Of a stretch of DNA of 64,000 bases, positions 1-7,917 are shown in pieces; position 1 is the first letter of the stretch; every line of letters begins with the position of its first letter. Where the stretch lies: NCBI GenBank assembly GCA_024401645.1, contig JAKSKR010000004.1:1-64000 (forward strand). The letters run 5' to 3'. The notes below the pieces were generated by a model. That model saw only the letters and a list, made by a program, of their open reading frames with translations. It was not told the origin of the DNA and ran no database searches. A program made the position numbers and the translations under genes. This stretch comes from Paludibacteraceae bacterium. Lineage in GTDB: Bacteria > Bacteroidota > Bacteroidia > Bacteroidales > Paludibacteraceae.

Positions 1-82
1 TTCGTTTCCCTGCTTGCACATCTACAAATTTTTCTATAATTTCCCACTGATTATCTGTGAGATTTGTTGGGTAATTGTTCAT
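1..82 (-). CDS. IS5-family (DUF4096-type) transposase, N-terminal fragment cut by the window edge
   Basis: Read on the minus strand from an ATG at 82, the frame gives 27 codons beginning MNNYPTNLTDNQWEIIEKF and runs off the left edge. The pattern NLTDxQWxxIE at the very N-terminus is the hallmark of the short helical N-terminal domain of IS5-group transposases. The rest of the element lies outside the window. Its end should fall between about 90 and 200; a short inverted repeat GACTC/GAGTC around a T-run at 165-183 is a possible terminal structure, but I cannot prove the boundary. Confidence 0.75.
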   Translation of the reverse strand, partial: MNNYPTNLTDNQWEIIEKFVDVQAGKR

Positions 83-201
83 TTTCTTTGTTTTTTGTCA
101 CTATAAAGATATGAAAAAATCATCCACTTATCAAACTGATAATCAATATTTTATCAAATAATTCGACTCGTTTTTTTTGAGTCTTATATAAAAGATTTTA
201 A

Positions 202-561
202 ACTAAATTTAAACAATTTCTAAATAATTCGAAAGTATTTCTTCACTTTACCGATGCCGATGGCAAGTTGCAACAGAAACATTTGACTGAACAGTTTAAT
301 CAGGTAATCGATAGTTCTTGTCCAATATGGTTTAGTGTCACAGACTATGCAGGAAACAGTTTTCAAGTACAAAATCATAAGTTCATTGTTGGTGGACGAA
401 TACATTCGTTTTGTTCTGGCCATACATTAAGCGACTCTATGATTTCATTCCCTTTTATGACTAAATCGTCATGGAAGGTTGAATTGGAAGTCCTCGACGA
501 ATACGAACTCTTATATGTAGTTTGCATACCACAGAAACGTAAATGGAAAAGCAAACAGTAA
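202..561 (+). pseudogene. 5'-truncated gene remnant next to the IS element
   Basis: The frame is open from just after a TAA at 199-201 to the stop at 559-561 and reads like a genuine protein C-terminus (FLHFTDADGKLQQKHLT near its start). It has no ATG in the protein-like part; the first usable start codon is a TTG at 268. Reading frame quality continues upstream of that TTG, into sequence close to the IS end. The simplest reading is that the insertion sequence removed or separated the 5' part of the gene. The family is not recognised. If translation does start at the TTG, a 97-residue protein would be made. Confidence 0.5.
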
Positions 562-578
562 TTACAACAAATAAAAAA

Positions 579-610
579 ACAGGGTGCCAATTTGTAATTG
601 AACACCCTGT
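579..610. terminator. Bidirectional intrinsic terminator
   Basis: Inverted repeat ACAGGGTG (579-586) / CACCCTGT (603-610), with an inner stem CAATT/AATTG around a 3-nt loop. An A-run lies on the left and a T-rich tract on the right. It sits between the convergent remnant and the alcohol dehydrogenase and can serve both. Confidence 0.75.
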
Positions 611-639
611 TGTTGTTTAATTTATTTGAATGAAACCTA

Positions 640-1797
640 TTATAGACATGCTTTGTAGATGTTCAAAACATCTTGCCAGTAAAGTGGCTTAAAGTTGCCA
701 AGGAATCCTTCTCCGGCTCCCTTTTTAGCCATCTGTTCAAGCGGTGAGTTCTCGGTAAAGCCAAGTTCACGTAGGGTAGTAGGTTGGCCAAGGGCAACGA
801 AGAACTGTTGTAGTTTCTCAATACCTGCCAAAATGGTCTTGTCGGTATCGCGTTCTGATTTAATATCCATAACGTTGGTCGCAAACTGGAAGAACATACC
901 CTTGTTTTCTGGGTAAACATAGCGCATCCATGCTGGTGTCAATACGGCAAGTCCTGCACCGTGTGCAACCTTCTCGTCTTCTGCACTTAACTCGTGCTCC
1001 ATGCCATGGCAACCCCAGTCTTGCACGCGACCGCAACCTAGGAAACCGTTGTGTGCGAACGAACCGCCGAGCGAAACTTCTGCCCAAGCATCGTAGTTTT
1101 TAGGGTCCTTCATTAAGATGAGGGCGTTGCGCATAATGGTCTTCAAGGTGCTTTCTGCCAACGAGTCAATAAGGTCTGTATGTTCGGTTTGTGTGAAGTA
1201 GCGCTCAAAAATGTGGCTCATCATGTCGCAAACACCGTTTGCAATCTGGTTTTTAGGCAGTGTCATGAAAATTTCAGGGTTTACAATGCTCACTGCTGGG
1301 CGAATCTGCAAGCTGGTGTAACCCAACTTACGGTCTTTGTTGGTAATAACGGCGTCAGGACTTACTTCGCTACCTGCTGCCGGAATGGTAAGGATGGTAG
1401 CCACTGGCAAAACTGCTTCTGGTTCACCGCCATTTGCGAAGAAAGACCAAACATCATCGGTCTTTGCACCCATGGCAATTGCCTTGGCTGTGTCAATCAC
1501 GCTACCGCCACCTACTGCAAGTACTAGGTCGAAGTTTTCCTTGCGGAGCATGGCTACACCTTCTACGACTTTTTCATAGCGCGGATTGGCTTGAATGCCT
1601 TGCAACTCTACACTGGCAATACCGTTTTCCTTAAGCGATGCCATAACATCGTCGTAGACTCCGTTGCGCTTAATGCTGCCACCACCATATACCAAAAGAA
1701 CCTTCTTTGCTAGTGGCTTAAGCAATTCGCCAATCTTTTTATGCTTGTCTTTGCCAAATACATATTTGGTAGACATTTGGAATGAAAAATTATTCAT
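640..1797 (-). CDS. Iron-containing alcohol dehydrogenase (YqhD/BDH-like)
   Basis: This 385-residue group III alcohol dehydrogenase probably reduces aldehydes with NADPH in the cytoplasm, as do YqhD and the butanol dehydrogenases. The nucleotide-binding GGGS motifs are at about residues 38-41 and 96-99 (AVGGGSVIDTAKAIA). The metal site looks intact: D191 and H195 in VCDMMSHIFE, H268 in MEHEL, and H279 in VAHGAGLA. Length is normal for the family. The ATG at 1797 is the natural start. It is followed on the same strand by no close gene; the epimerase upstream is 70 bp away, so the two may be cotranscribed. The physiological substrate cannot be told from sequence. Confidence 0.93.
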   Translation of the reverse strand: MNNFSFQMSTKYVFGKDKHKKIGELLKPLAKKVLLVYGGGSIKRNGVYDDVMASLKENGIASVELQGIQANPRYEKVVEGVAMLRKENFDLVLAVGGGSVIDTAKAIAMGAKTDDVWSFFANGGEPEAVLPVATILTIPAAGSEVSPDAVITNKDRKLGYTSLQIRPAVSIVNPEIFMTLPKNQIANGVCDMMSHIFERYFTQTEHTDLIDSLAESTLKTIMRNALILMKDPKNYDAWAEVSLGGSFAHNGFLGCGRVQDWGCHGMEHELSAEDEKVAHGAGLAVLTPAWMRYVYPENKGMFFQFATNVMDIKSERDTDKTILAGIEKLQQFFVALGQPTTLRELGFTENSPLEQMAKKGAGEGFLGNFKPLYWQDVLNIYKACL

Positions 1798-1867
1798 GCT
1801 TTATGTTATTCTTTAATTTTATTGTCTGTTTTTTTGTGGCATTGCCAATTGTTGGTGTTGTGTGCCA

Positions 1868-2881
1868 TCAAAATGCTTTCTTGGCATTTTCAAGGGCTGC
1901 AATCACCTTGTCGCACCATTCGTCAAACTCCTTGTCTTCTTTCTGCAGTTCAGGGGTTGCAAGCACATTGGCTATAGTCTTGGCAATACCCTGGTCGAAG
2001 CGGGTTGTTGCGCAGAATTCTGGTACGGCACGTTTCAGCTTGCTGTTGTCGAAGACGACGGAATTGGCCTTGTCGCCAATTAGGCTACCTTCAAGGTCAA
2101 AGTCGCAAGTCGATTTCAGGAAGTCGCTTGCCACATGGTAGGCCTTTAGCTCCACGCCCAATTTGTCGGCAATGGTTTGGTAAATCTGGTTCCAGGTCAG
2201 GCGCTCGTCGCTGGTAATGTGGAAGGCTTCGCCAATGGCGTGTATGTTCCCCATTAGGCCTACGAAACCCTTTGCGAAGTCGCTGTTGTGTGTCATGGTC
2301 CAAAGCGACGTACCGTCGCCGTGAATAATGACGGGCTTGCCCTCAAGCATACGCTTGGCAACCTGCCAACTTCCGTTCTTGCCGTGAACACCCAATGGAA
2401 TGGAACGCTCGTCGTAAGTGTGGCTTGGGCGAACTATGGTGATTGGAAAACCGTTTTCGCGGTACATCTTCATAAGGAACTCCTCGCATGCTATTTTATT
2501 GCGCGAATATAGCCAATAAGGGTTTGCAAGCGGGGTGCTCTCGGTAATGTGGTAGTTCGAGAGTGGCTTTTGGTAAGCCGAAGCCGAGCTGATGAACATA
2601 AACTGCTTGGTCTTGCCGTTGAAGAGTCGGTAATCGCGTTCCAACTGGCTTGGCTCAAAGCCAATGAAGTCACAAACAGTGTCGAAGGTCAGACCTTCTA
2701 GTGCTTTACTTGCAGCAGCCTCGTCGTTAATGTCAACACTTATGGTCTTAACGTTGGCGGGTAGAACGTTGTTCCTGTTGCCACGGTTAACCACATATAA
2801 TTCCCATTCGGGCATGTTTGCCAGACGTTGGCTTATGGCGGTGGAAATGGTTCCTGTGCCACCTATAAATAGTGCTCTCAT
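1868..2881 (-). CDS. NAD-dependent epimerase/dehydratase family protein (extended SDR)
   Basis: A 337-residue Rossmann-fold protein. The N-terminus MRALFIGGTGTIS carries the GxxGxxG-like dinucleotide motif. A YxxxK pair is seen in YSRNKIACEEF at about residue 126, with a preceding serine-rich strand (MFISSASAYQK). This is the arrangement of atypical extended SDRs acting on nucleotide-sugar-like substrates, but no specific substrate can be assigned. A near-perfect Bacteroidetes promoter lies upstream (separate entry), so it likely starts a transcript that may run into the alcohol dehydrogenase gene. Confidence 0.88.
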   Translation of the reverse strand: MRALFIGGTGTISTAISQRLANMPEWELYVVNRGNRNNVLPANVKTISVDINDEAAASKALEGLTFDTVCDFIGFEPSQLERDYRLFNGKTKQFMFISSASAYQKPLSNYHITESTPLANPYWLYSRNKIACEEFLMKMYRENGFPITIVRPSHTYDERSIPLGVHGKNGSWQVAKRMLEGKPVIIHGDGTSLWTMTHNSDFAKGFVGLMGNIHAIGEAFHITSDERLTWNQIYQTIADKLGVELKAYHVASDFLKSTCDFDLEGSLIGDKANSVVFDNSKLKRAVPEFCATTRFDQGIAKTIANVLATPELQKEDKEFDEWCDKVIAALENAKKAF

Positions 2882-2913
2882 ATATTTTTTTGCTGTTGTT
2901 GTGTAAAGCTTTG

Positions 2914-2944
2914 CAAAGATATGAATTTAACTCACTTAAACAAA
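2914..2944 (-). promoter_or_regulatory. Bacteroidetes-type promoter for the epimerase gene
   Basis: On the minus strand TTTG (complement of 2941-2944) is followed after exactly 19 bp by TATCTTTG (complement of 2914-2921). This matches the -33 TTTG / -7 TAnnTTTG consensus of the Bacteroidetes primary sigma factor. Transcription would begin near 2908, giving a leader of roughly 27 nt before the ATG at 2881. Confidence 0.7.
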
Positions 2945-2999
2945 ACTTTGGTGCTTTTTTCAAAAAAATAGGTTTCTTGTACTTGGCTTACCGGCATTT

Positions 3000-3186
3000 G
3001 CGAAAAGTCCCTTGAAAAAGTTGCGACTTTTGCGAAAAAGTCCCTTGAAAAAGTTGCGACTTTTGCGAAAAGTCCCTTGAAAAAGTTGCGACTTTTGCGA
3101 AAAGTCCCTTGAAAAAGTTGCGACTTTTGCGAAAAGTCCCTTGAAAAAGTTGTGACTTTTGCGAAAAAGTCCCTTGAAAAAGTTGT
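3000..3186. repeat. Tandem array of a 32-bp unit, five full copies and one partial
   Basis: Units start at 3000, 3032, 3065, 3097, 3129 and 3161, so the spacing is 32, 33, 32, 32, 32. Each starts GCGAAAAGTCCCTTG and contains AAAAGT-TGCG-ACTTTT, a 6-bp stem with a 4-nt loop. Copies 1-4 are nearly identical. Copy 5 has a G-to-A-type change in the loop (TGTG), and copy 6 diverges after AAGTTG straight into a -7 box. The array lies 31 bp upstream of the DUF4143 ATPase gene. The spacing is too short and the units too contiguous for CRISPR; there are no spacers. Confidence 0.95.
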
Positions 3187-3193
3187 ATATTTG
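3186..3193 (+). promoter_or_regulatory. Likely -7 box of the DUF4143 ATPase gene, embedded in the last repeat
   Basis: TATATTTG fits TAnnTTTG and replaces the CGACTTTTG found at the same place in the other repeat units. Start of transcription would be near 3199, 18 nt before the ATG at 3217. No TTTG is found exactly 19 bp upstream; the nearest (3158-3161) is 24 bp away. Confidence 0.5.
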
Positions 3194-3216
3194 CCTTGTA
3201 AAAATGAATTAATTGT

Positions 3217-4530
3217 ATGTTATATAGGAAAATAGACGCTGTGTTGCTCGATTGGAAGAATTCTGACGATAAAACCCCTTTAATAATAAAGGGATGTAGG
3301 CAGTGTGGAAAAACTTTTTCGGTGATGCAATTCGCAGAAAAAAACTATAAACATGTTGTCTATATCAATTTCTTCGAAAATAAGGAATTTTCTTCTGCTT
3401 TCGAGGGAGCATTAGATGTTGATACTATTGTAATGAACTTATCTTCCATTTTATTGAAGAAAGCACGTTTTGTTCCGTATGAAACTTGCATTATTCTAGA
3501 TGAATTGCAAGAATGTGGTAAGGCTAGAACCGCACTGAAATTCTTTAAGTTAGATGGTAGATATGATGTTATATGTACGGGCTCTCTGTTAGGAGTGAAA
3601 GGGTATGGCGATGAACCGGTTTCAATACCTGTGGGTTATGAAACGACAATTCAGATGTTTCCTTTAGATTTTGAAGAGTTTTTATGGGCAAATGGGGTTG
3701 ACAAGTCTATTACCGACTACGTTGAAAAATGTTTTAACGAAGAAACCCCTGTGAATGATACCATTCACACTACTATGCGTAACCTTTTGTTGCAATATGT
3801 GGTGGTTGGTGGTATGCCCAATGTTGTCAGTACATTTGTTTCTTCTCACGATTTTCGAAAGGTACAAGAAAAGCAACGGAATATTGTGAATGCATATAAG
3901 GACGATATGGTAAAATATGCCTCGAAAGACGACAAGTCGTGTATTAGAGAATGTTTTGAGTCGATTCCGAAACAATTAAGTAAAGAAAATAAGAAATTTC
4001 AGTATTCGGTTGTTAAGAAAGGTGGCTCGGCTTCGAAGTTCTTGGGTAGCATTCAATGGATTGACGATGCTGGCATAACCAATAGGTGTTACAATTTGAG
4101 CACTACCGAATTGCCTTTGGCGGGAAATTCCCTTGCCGATGTCTTTAAGGTCTATATGGTCGATAGTGGGCTGTTTATATCTATGTTGGAAGATGATACT
4201 TATGCCGATGTCTTGCAAGGTGATCTGTATGGTTACAAAGGTGCCATTTTTGAAAATCTCATTGCTGATGTTTTTACAAAAATGGGTCGCAAACTCTATT
4301 ATTTTCATAAAGATAGTGGTTTGGAGATTGATTTTGTTACGAAATATAAAGGTAAATGTACGTTGGTTGAGGTTAAGGCCAATAACGGTAATGTAAAGGC
4401 GACTAAAACCATTCTTAAGCATCCCGAAATTTACCATGTTTACGATGCAATTAAGCTGGGTAACTATAATGTTGGTCGTGAAAATGGTATTTTAACTCTA
4501 CCTTCTTATATGGCTTATTTATTACGATAA
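3217..4530 (+). CDS. AAA ATPase with C-terminal DUF4143 domain
   Basis: A 437-residue member of the ATPase family common in Bacteroidetes. The Walker A motif GCRQCGKT is at residues 26-33 and Walker B CIILDE at 91-96. The C-terminal DUF4143 region has a restriction-nuclease-like core, with GLEIDFV and about 17 residues later LVEVKANN. The cellular role of these proteins is not established; links to mobile or defence loci have been proposed for related ATPases. The gene directly follows the 32-bp tandem array and is followed after 3 nt by the acetyltransferase gene, so the two are probably cotranscribed. Confidence 0.9.
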   Translation: MLYRKIDAVLLDWKNSDDKTPLIIKGCRQCGKTFSVMQFAEKNYKHVVYINFFENKEFSSAFEGALDVDTIVMNLSSILLKKARFVPYETCIILDELQECGKARTALKFFKLDGRYDVICTGSLLGVKGYGDEPVSIPVGYETTIQMFPLDFEEFLWANGVDKSITDYVEKCFNEETPVNDTIHTTMRNLLLQYVVVGGMPNVVSTFVSSHDFRKVQEKQRNIVNAYKDDMVKYASKDDKSCIRECFESIPKQLSKENKKFQYSVVKKGGSASKFLGSIQWIDDAGITNRCYNLSTTELPLAGNSLADVFKVYMVDSGLFISMLEDDTYADVLQGDLYGYKGAIFENLIADVFTKMGRKLYYFHKDSGLEIDFVTKYKGKCTLVEVKANNGNVKATKTILKHPEIYHVYDAIKLGNYNVGRENGILTLPSYMAYLLR

Positions 4531-4533
4531 AAA

Positions 4534-4986
4534 ATGAAGAAATATATGCTCCAATTTCATAAGAAGTCCTTTTCAGAACTCACTCTAAACGAATTGTACG
4601 GTCTGCTCAAGGTACGTTCCGAGGTCTTTGTGGTAGAGCAGAACTGTGTCTATCAAGATTTAGATGACGACGACCAGGCTTCTATTCATGTGTGGCTGAC
4701 CTATGGTGAAAAAATTGTGTCGTTGGCACGTGTTTGCCCTGCTGGTACGCACATGCCCGAGGTTTCCATTGGACGCGTCATCTCCACCGTTCGTGGCCAG
4801 GGTTATGGAAAGCAGATTATGTTGCATGCCATTGATGCGGCTGTTGAACACTTCAATGCCCAACGCATCAAGCTCGATGCCCAACAATATGCAATCGGAT
4901 TTTACGAATCGGTTGGTTTTAAGGTCATTTCGTCACCATTCATTCTCGACGGCATTCCGCATGTGAAAATGTGTTGGGAACGTTAG
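4534..4986 (+). CDS. GNAT family N-acetyltransferase, ElaA-like
   Basis: 150 residues. The pattern of ElaA proteins is clear: LYGLLKVRSEVFVVEQNCVY near the N-terminus (residues 22-41), an acidic stretch, and the acetyl-CoA binding region RVISTVRGQGYGKQIM with RGxGxG at about residue 90. The C-terminus HVKMCWE also fits. ElaA-type enzymes transfer an acetyl group from acetyl-CoA, but the substrate is unknown. The start lies 3 nt after the ATPase stop codon, which implies one transcript, and a strong terminator follows 28 bp after the stop. Confidence 0.88.
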   Translation: MKKYMLQFHKKSFSELTLNELYGLLKVRSEVFVVEQNCVYQDLDDDDQASIHVWLTYGEKIVSLARVCPAGTHMPEVSIGRVISTVRGQGYGKQIMLHAIDAAVEHFNAQRIKLDAQQYAIGFYESVGFKVISSPFILDGIPHVKMCWER

Positions 4987-5014
4987 TGTAGAATAATATA
5001 CTAATCTATTAGCA

Positions 5015-5050
5015 AACAGAAAGGCTTGCCATGCGGCAAGCCTTTCTGTT
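5015..5050. terminator. Bidirectional intrinsic terminator
   Basis: Perfect 16-bp inverted repeat AACAGAAAGGCTTGCC (5015-5030) / GGCAAGCCTTTCTGTT (5035-5050) with the 4-nt loop ATGC, between the convergent acetyltransferase and glgB genes. Confidence 0.88.
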
Positions 5051-5073
5051 TATTGATGCGTGTAGCTCTTGTT

Positions 5074-7083
5074 TTATTTCACCTTCTGTAGAACGAAACA
5101 GCAACGCGAAGGAATGTAGAGTTGTAACCATTTCTTGCCTGGCACTTCGCTGTCAATGTCGTCGCGCGTATAGTGGCTCACGCTTTCGTCTATTAGGTTG
5201 AAACCTCCATATTTGTTATTGTCGCTGTTGAGCAGAACTCTATATTCGCCCGGCTCTGTTAGAATGCCGTAGTCGGTAAACGACTTGTTAGGGTGGAAGT
5301 TGAAGACGAAGATGAGGTCGCCACGTTGGTAGGCAATAACCTGGTCGTCGCTCTTTTCCCATAGCACGTTAACTGGCAGTTCGTTGAAGCGGTGCTTGCT
5401 CTTAATCAGGCTAATCATATCCTTGTCCCAATCGCCCAACCAACCATATTTTAGGTCATGGTTGTCTACTAGGCTAAACTGGCGGCGGGCATATTTGTGC
5501 GACCAGCCGTTACCTTCGCGTGGAAAGTCAATCCATTCTGGGTGACCGAATTCGTTACCCATAAAGTTGAGGTAGCCGCCATTAATGGAACTTAAGGTGA
5601 TGAGTCTTATCATCTTGTGCAATGCAATGGCACGGTCCACCATATACGAGCTTGGCATCAGCTTACTCATGTGCCAGTACATGTCGGCGTCGGCAAGGCG
5701 GAAGATGATGGTCTTGTCGCCCACCAAGGCCTGGTCGTGGCTTTCGGCGTAGTTAATGGTCTTTTCTTCGGCGCGGTGGTTCGTCAGCATCCAAAGCATC
5801 GATCCTGGCTTCCATTGCTCGTCAGTTTGTTCCTTAATCAGTTTAATCCAGAAGTCTGGTGTTCCCATGGCAAGGCGGTAGTTAAAGCCCACGCCACCGT
5901 CTTCAAACTTTCCGGCAAGGCCTGGCATGCCGCTAACGTCTTCGGCAATGGTAATGGCGTTAGGGTTAACCTCGTGAATGACCTTGTTGGCAAGGGTAAG
6001 GTAGCAGATGGCGTCACCATCTTGGTTGCCGTTAAAGTAGCAGTCGTAGCCGCCAAAGTCGCTACCCAAGCCGTGGTCGAGGAACATCATAGAGGTCACG
6101 CCATCGAAGCGGAAACCGTCGAAGTGGTATTCTTCTAGCCAGTATTTGCAGTTCGAGAGTAGAAAGTGCATCACCTCGTTCTTTCCGTAGTTGAAGCAGA
6201 GCGAATCCCACTGGTTGTGTTCGCGGCGTGGTCCGTCGTGGAAGTACTGGTATGGTGTGCCGTCTAGCAGCCCAAGACCTTCTACCTGGTTCTTAACGGC
6301 ATGCGAGTGCACAATGTCCATAATGACAGCCATGCCCATGCGGTGTGCGGTGTCAATCAGTTCCTTCAGTTCTTCGGGTGTGCCGAAGCGGCTAGAAGCA
6401 GCAAAGAAGCTAGAAACATGGTAGCCAAACGAACCGTAGTATGGGTGCTCTTGTATGGCCATAATCTGAATGCAGTTGTAGCCGTCGGCGCTGATGCGGG
6501 GCAACATCTTCTCGGTAAATTCCTTGTAGGTGTGTACGCATTCTTCTTCGCCTGCCATACCAATGTGGGTTTCGTAAATAAGCAGTGGTGAAGTGTTTGG
6601 CTTGAACTTTTTCACCTTGAAGGTGTATGGGGTTTCGGGTGCCCACACCTGTGCACTGAATATCTTGGTTTGCTCGTCTTGCACCACGCGTTGTGCCCAT
6701 GCCGGTATGCGTTCTCCACAACCGCCGTCCCAGTGTACGAGCATCTTGTAGAGGTCGCCGTGCTTCATGGCTTTTTCGGGTAGGCTTATTTCCCAAACGC
6801 CGTTTTTCTTCTTTTTTAGCTGATACTTGTCAGTCTCTTGCCATCCGTTAAAGTCGCCAATTAGGCAGATGGATGTGGCATTGGGCGCCCATTCGCGGAA
6901 TACCCATTTCTTGGCTTCCTTGTGTAGGCCAAAGTAAAGGTAACCCGAAGCGAATTCGCCTATGGTCTGACTGTTTTGTGTCAGTTCCTGTTCTTTGCGG
7001 ACGGCATATTTATAGCGTTCGTATAGTTGGTCCTCAAAAGGTTTCAGATAAGGATCCTTCTTGATGAGTTTAAGTTTTTCCAT
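5074..7083 (-). CDS. glgB: 1,4-alpha-glucan branching enzyme
   Basis: A 669-residue GH13 enzyme that forms alpha-1,6 branches in glycogen. An N-terminal CBM48-like beta-domain (about residues 55-140, with WAPNATSICLIGDFNGW) is followed by the catalytic barrel. Signature regions are visible: VIMDIVHSH, then GFRFDGVTSM with nucleophile D327, IAEDVSGMP with acid/base E381, and YAESHDQA with D450. The length and the YAESHDQA form resemble the shorter eukaryote-like branching enzymes common in Bacteroidetes rather than the E. coli type. It indicates storage of intracellular glycogen. The YhcH-family gene lies 86 bp upstream on the same strand. Confidence 0.95.
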   Translation of the reverse strand: MEKLKLIKKDPYLKPFEDQLYERYKYAVRKEQELTQNSQTIGEFASGYLYFGLHKEAKKWVFREWAPNATSICLIGDFNGWQETDKYQLKKKKNGVWEISLPEKAMKHGDLYKMLVHWDGGCGERIPAWAQRVVQDEQTKIFSAQVWAPETPYTFKVKKFKPNTSPLLIYETHIGMAGEEECVHTYKEFTEKMLPRISADGYNCIQIMAIQEHPYYGSFGYHVSSFFAASSRFGTPEELKELIDTAHRMGMAVIMDIVHSHAVKNQVEGLGLLDGTPYQYFHDGPRREHNQWDSLCFNYGKNEVMHFLLSNCKYWLEEYHFDGFRFDGVTSMMFLDHGLGSDFGGYDCYFNGNQDGDAICYLTLANKVIHEVNPNAITIAEDVSGMPGLAGKFEDGGVGFNYRLAMGTPDFWIKLIKEQTDEQWKPGSMLWMLTNHRAEEKTINYAESHDQALVGDKTIIFRLADADMYWHMSKLMPSSYMVDRAIALHKMIRLITLSSINGGYLNFMGNEFGHPEWIDFPREGNGWSHKYARRQFSLVDNHDLKYGWLGDWDKDMISLIKSKHRFNELPVNVLWEKSDDQVIAYQRGDLIFVFNFHPNKSFTDYGILTEPGEYRVLLNSDNNKYGGFNLIDESVSHYTRDDIDSEVPGKKWLQLYIPSRCCFVLQKVK

Positions 7084-7169
7084 ATATTGTATCTTTTCGT
7101 GTTTTTCTAATTGGTATTTGTCGTAGTTCCCTTTTTACTGGGGATGAGTTTAAAGCGTTTTTTCGGTCC

Positions 7170-7622
7170 CTATTGGTTCTGCACTTTCACCTTTACGATG
7201 GCTTTCTTGGTTGTGCCTTCGCCAATGATGGGCGAGTGGGCGTCTTCCGGAAAGAAGATGACGAATTGCCCTGGCTTTACTTCAAATTGTGTCTTTGGCA
7301 ACTCGTTGTAGAACGAATAGTCTTTTGCCGGGTTGGCTTCCCTCAAGCTCTTGCATTCGCTGCGGGGCATCCATCCCATAAACTCACTTCTGCTCAATGG
7401 CAGTTGAATGTCGATATAGGCGTCGTGAACTTCTGGAAATGCCACTTCTGCGGGGCGAAGGGTGGCTTCGTCTATGTTTATGTAGAAGTCATCGCTGCCA
7501 TAGGTCTGTCGTCCGGCTGGCTTGTTGGCGAGGTCTTCTGTTGCCAGTAGTTCTGCTATTTTCCCGAATAGGGGATGCAAGCCCACATAACGTCCAAAGT
7601 TTTCTACGTTGTCTATTATCAT
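7170..7622 (-). CDS. YhcH/YjgK/YiaL family protein (cupin-like, DUF386)
   Basis: About 150 residues from the ATG at 7622, which gives MIIDNVENFGRYVGLHP, the usual family N-terminus; the open frame extends upstream to a non-ATG start at 7664 but that part is unlike the family. The typical metal-site features are present: EVHDAYIDIQ and FFPEDAHSP. Family members (for example YiaL, NanQ) act on sugars such as sialic acid or are of unknown function. It sits directly upstream of glgB on the same strand, so a carbohydrate-related role is plausible, but the substrate is not known. Confidence 0.85.
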   Translation of the reverse strand: MIIDNVENFGRYVGLHPLFGKIAELLATEDLANKPAGRQTYGSDDFYINIDEATLRPAEVAFPEVHDAYIDIQLPLSRSEFMGWMPRSECKSLREANPAKDYSFYNELPKTQFEVKPGQFVIFFPEDAHSPIIGEGTTKKAIVKVKVQNQ

Positions 7623-7732
7623 GGTTCTAATATCTTGTTTTATCAAATATATGTAAAATTTCAACTGCTTGTTTGATTTTGACCCTCCTTTTTTCTTATT
7701 TTGTATGCAGCTGTTTAAATTTTTTTATTGGA

Positions 7733-7787
7733 GAATTTTATGAGAGCTTTTTTTAGGATAGTTTGAGTGGTTTAGAAAGGAACATTG
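7733..7787 (+). repeat. Dispersed sequence shared with 34267-34322
   Basis: The stretch around AATTTTATGAG followed by GGTTTAGAAAGGAAC closely matches the one at 34267-34322. Both look like the start of a small gene: the copy at 34 kb reads MRGFLGVFDWFRKEQSEL in one frame, while here the frame is broken after about 8 codons and FEWFRKEH appears in another. The stretch between yhcH and the next gene therefore appears to hold a decayed gene start. Confidence 0.55.
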
Positions 7788-7820
7788 GAAACTCCATTGT
7801 GACTGATAAACCAATCAAGA

Positions 7821-7870
7821 TAGACAAAAAGATCCATAAAAGGCCCAATAAGAATTCTTTCGTAAAATTT
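7821..7870 (+). repeat. Dispersed ~50-bp sequence shared with 42246-42296
   Basis: TAGACAAAAA, then CCATAAA, then CAATAAGAATTCTTTCGTAA are shared in order with 42246-42296, with only a few differences over about 50 bp. Both copies lie 50-70 bp upstream of a plus-strand start codon (7918 and 42337). The rest of 7665-7917 shows no gene. Confidence 0.65.
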
Positions 7871-7917
7871 ATAAACACCTTTTAATAATTATTTACGCTT
7901 GGTGCCCAAATGTCATA

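Noticed and set aside
165..183. Terminal inverted repeat of the IS element
   Set aside because: GACTC/GAGTC around a T-run is too short to call without the other end of the element.
3000..3186. CRISPR array
   Set aside because: The 32-bp units are directly contiguous with no unique spacers, and no cas gene is near. It is a plain tandem repeat.
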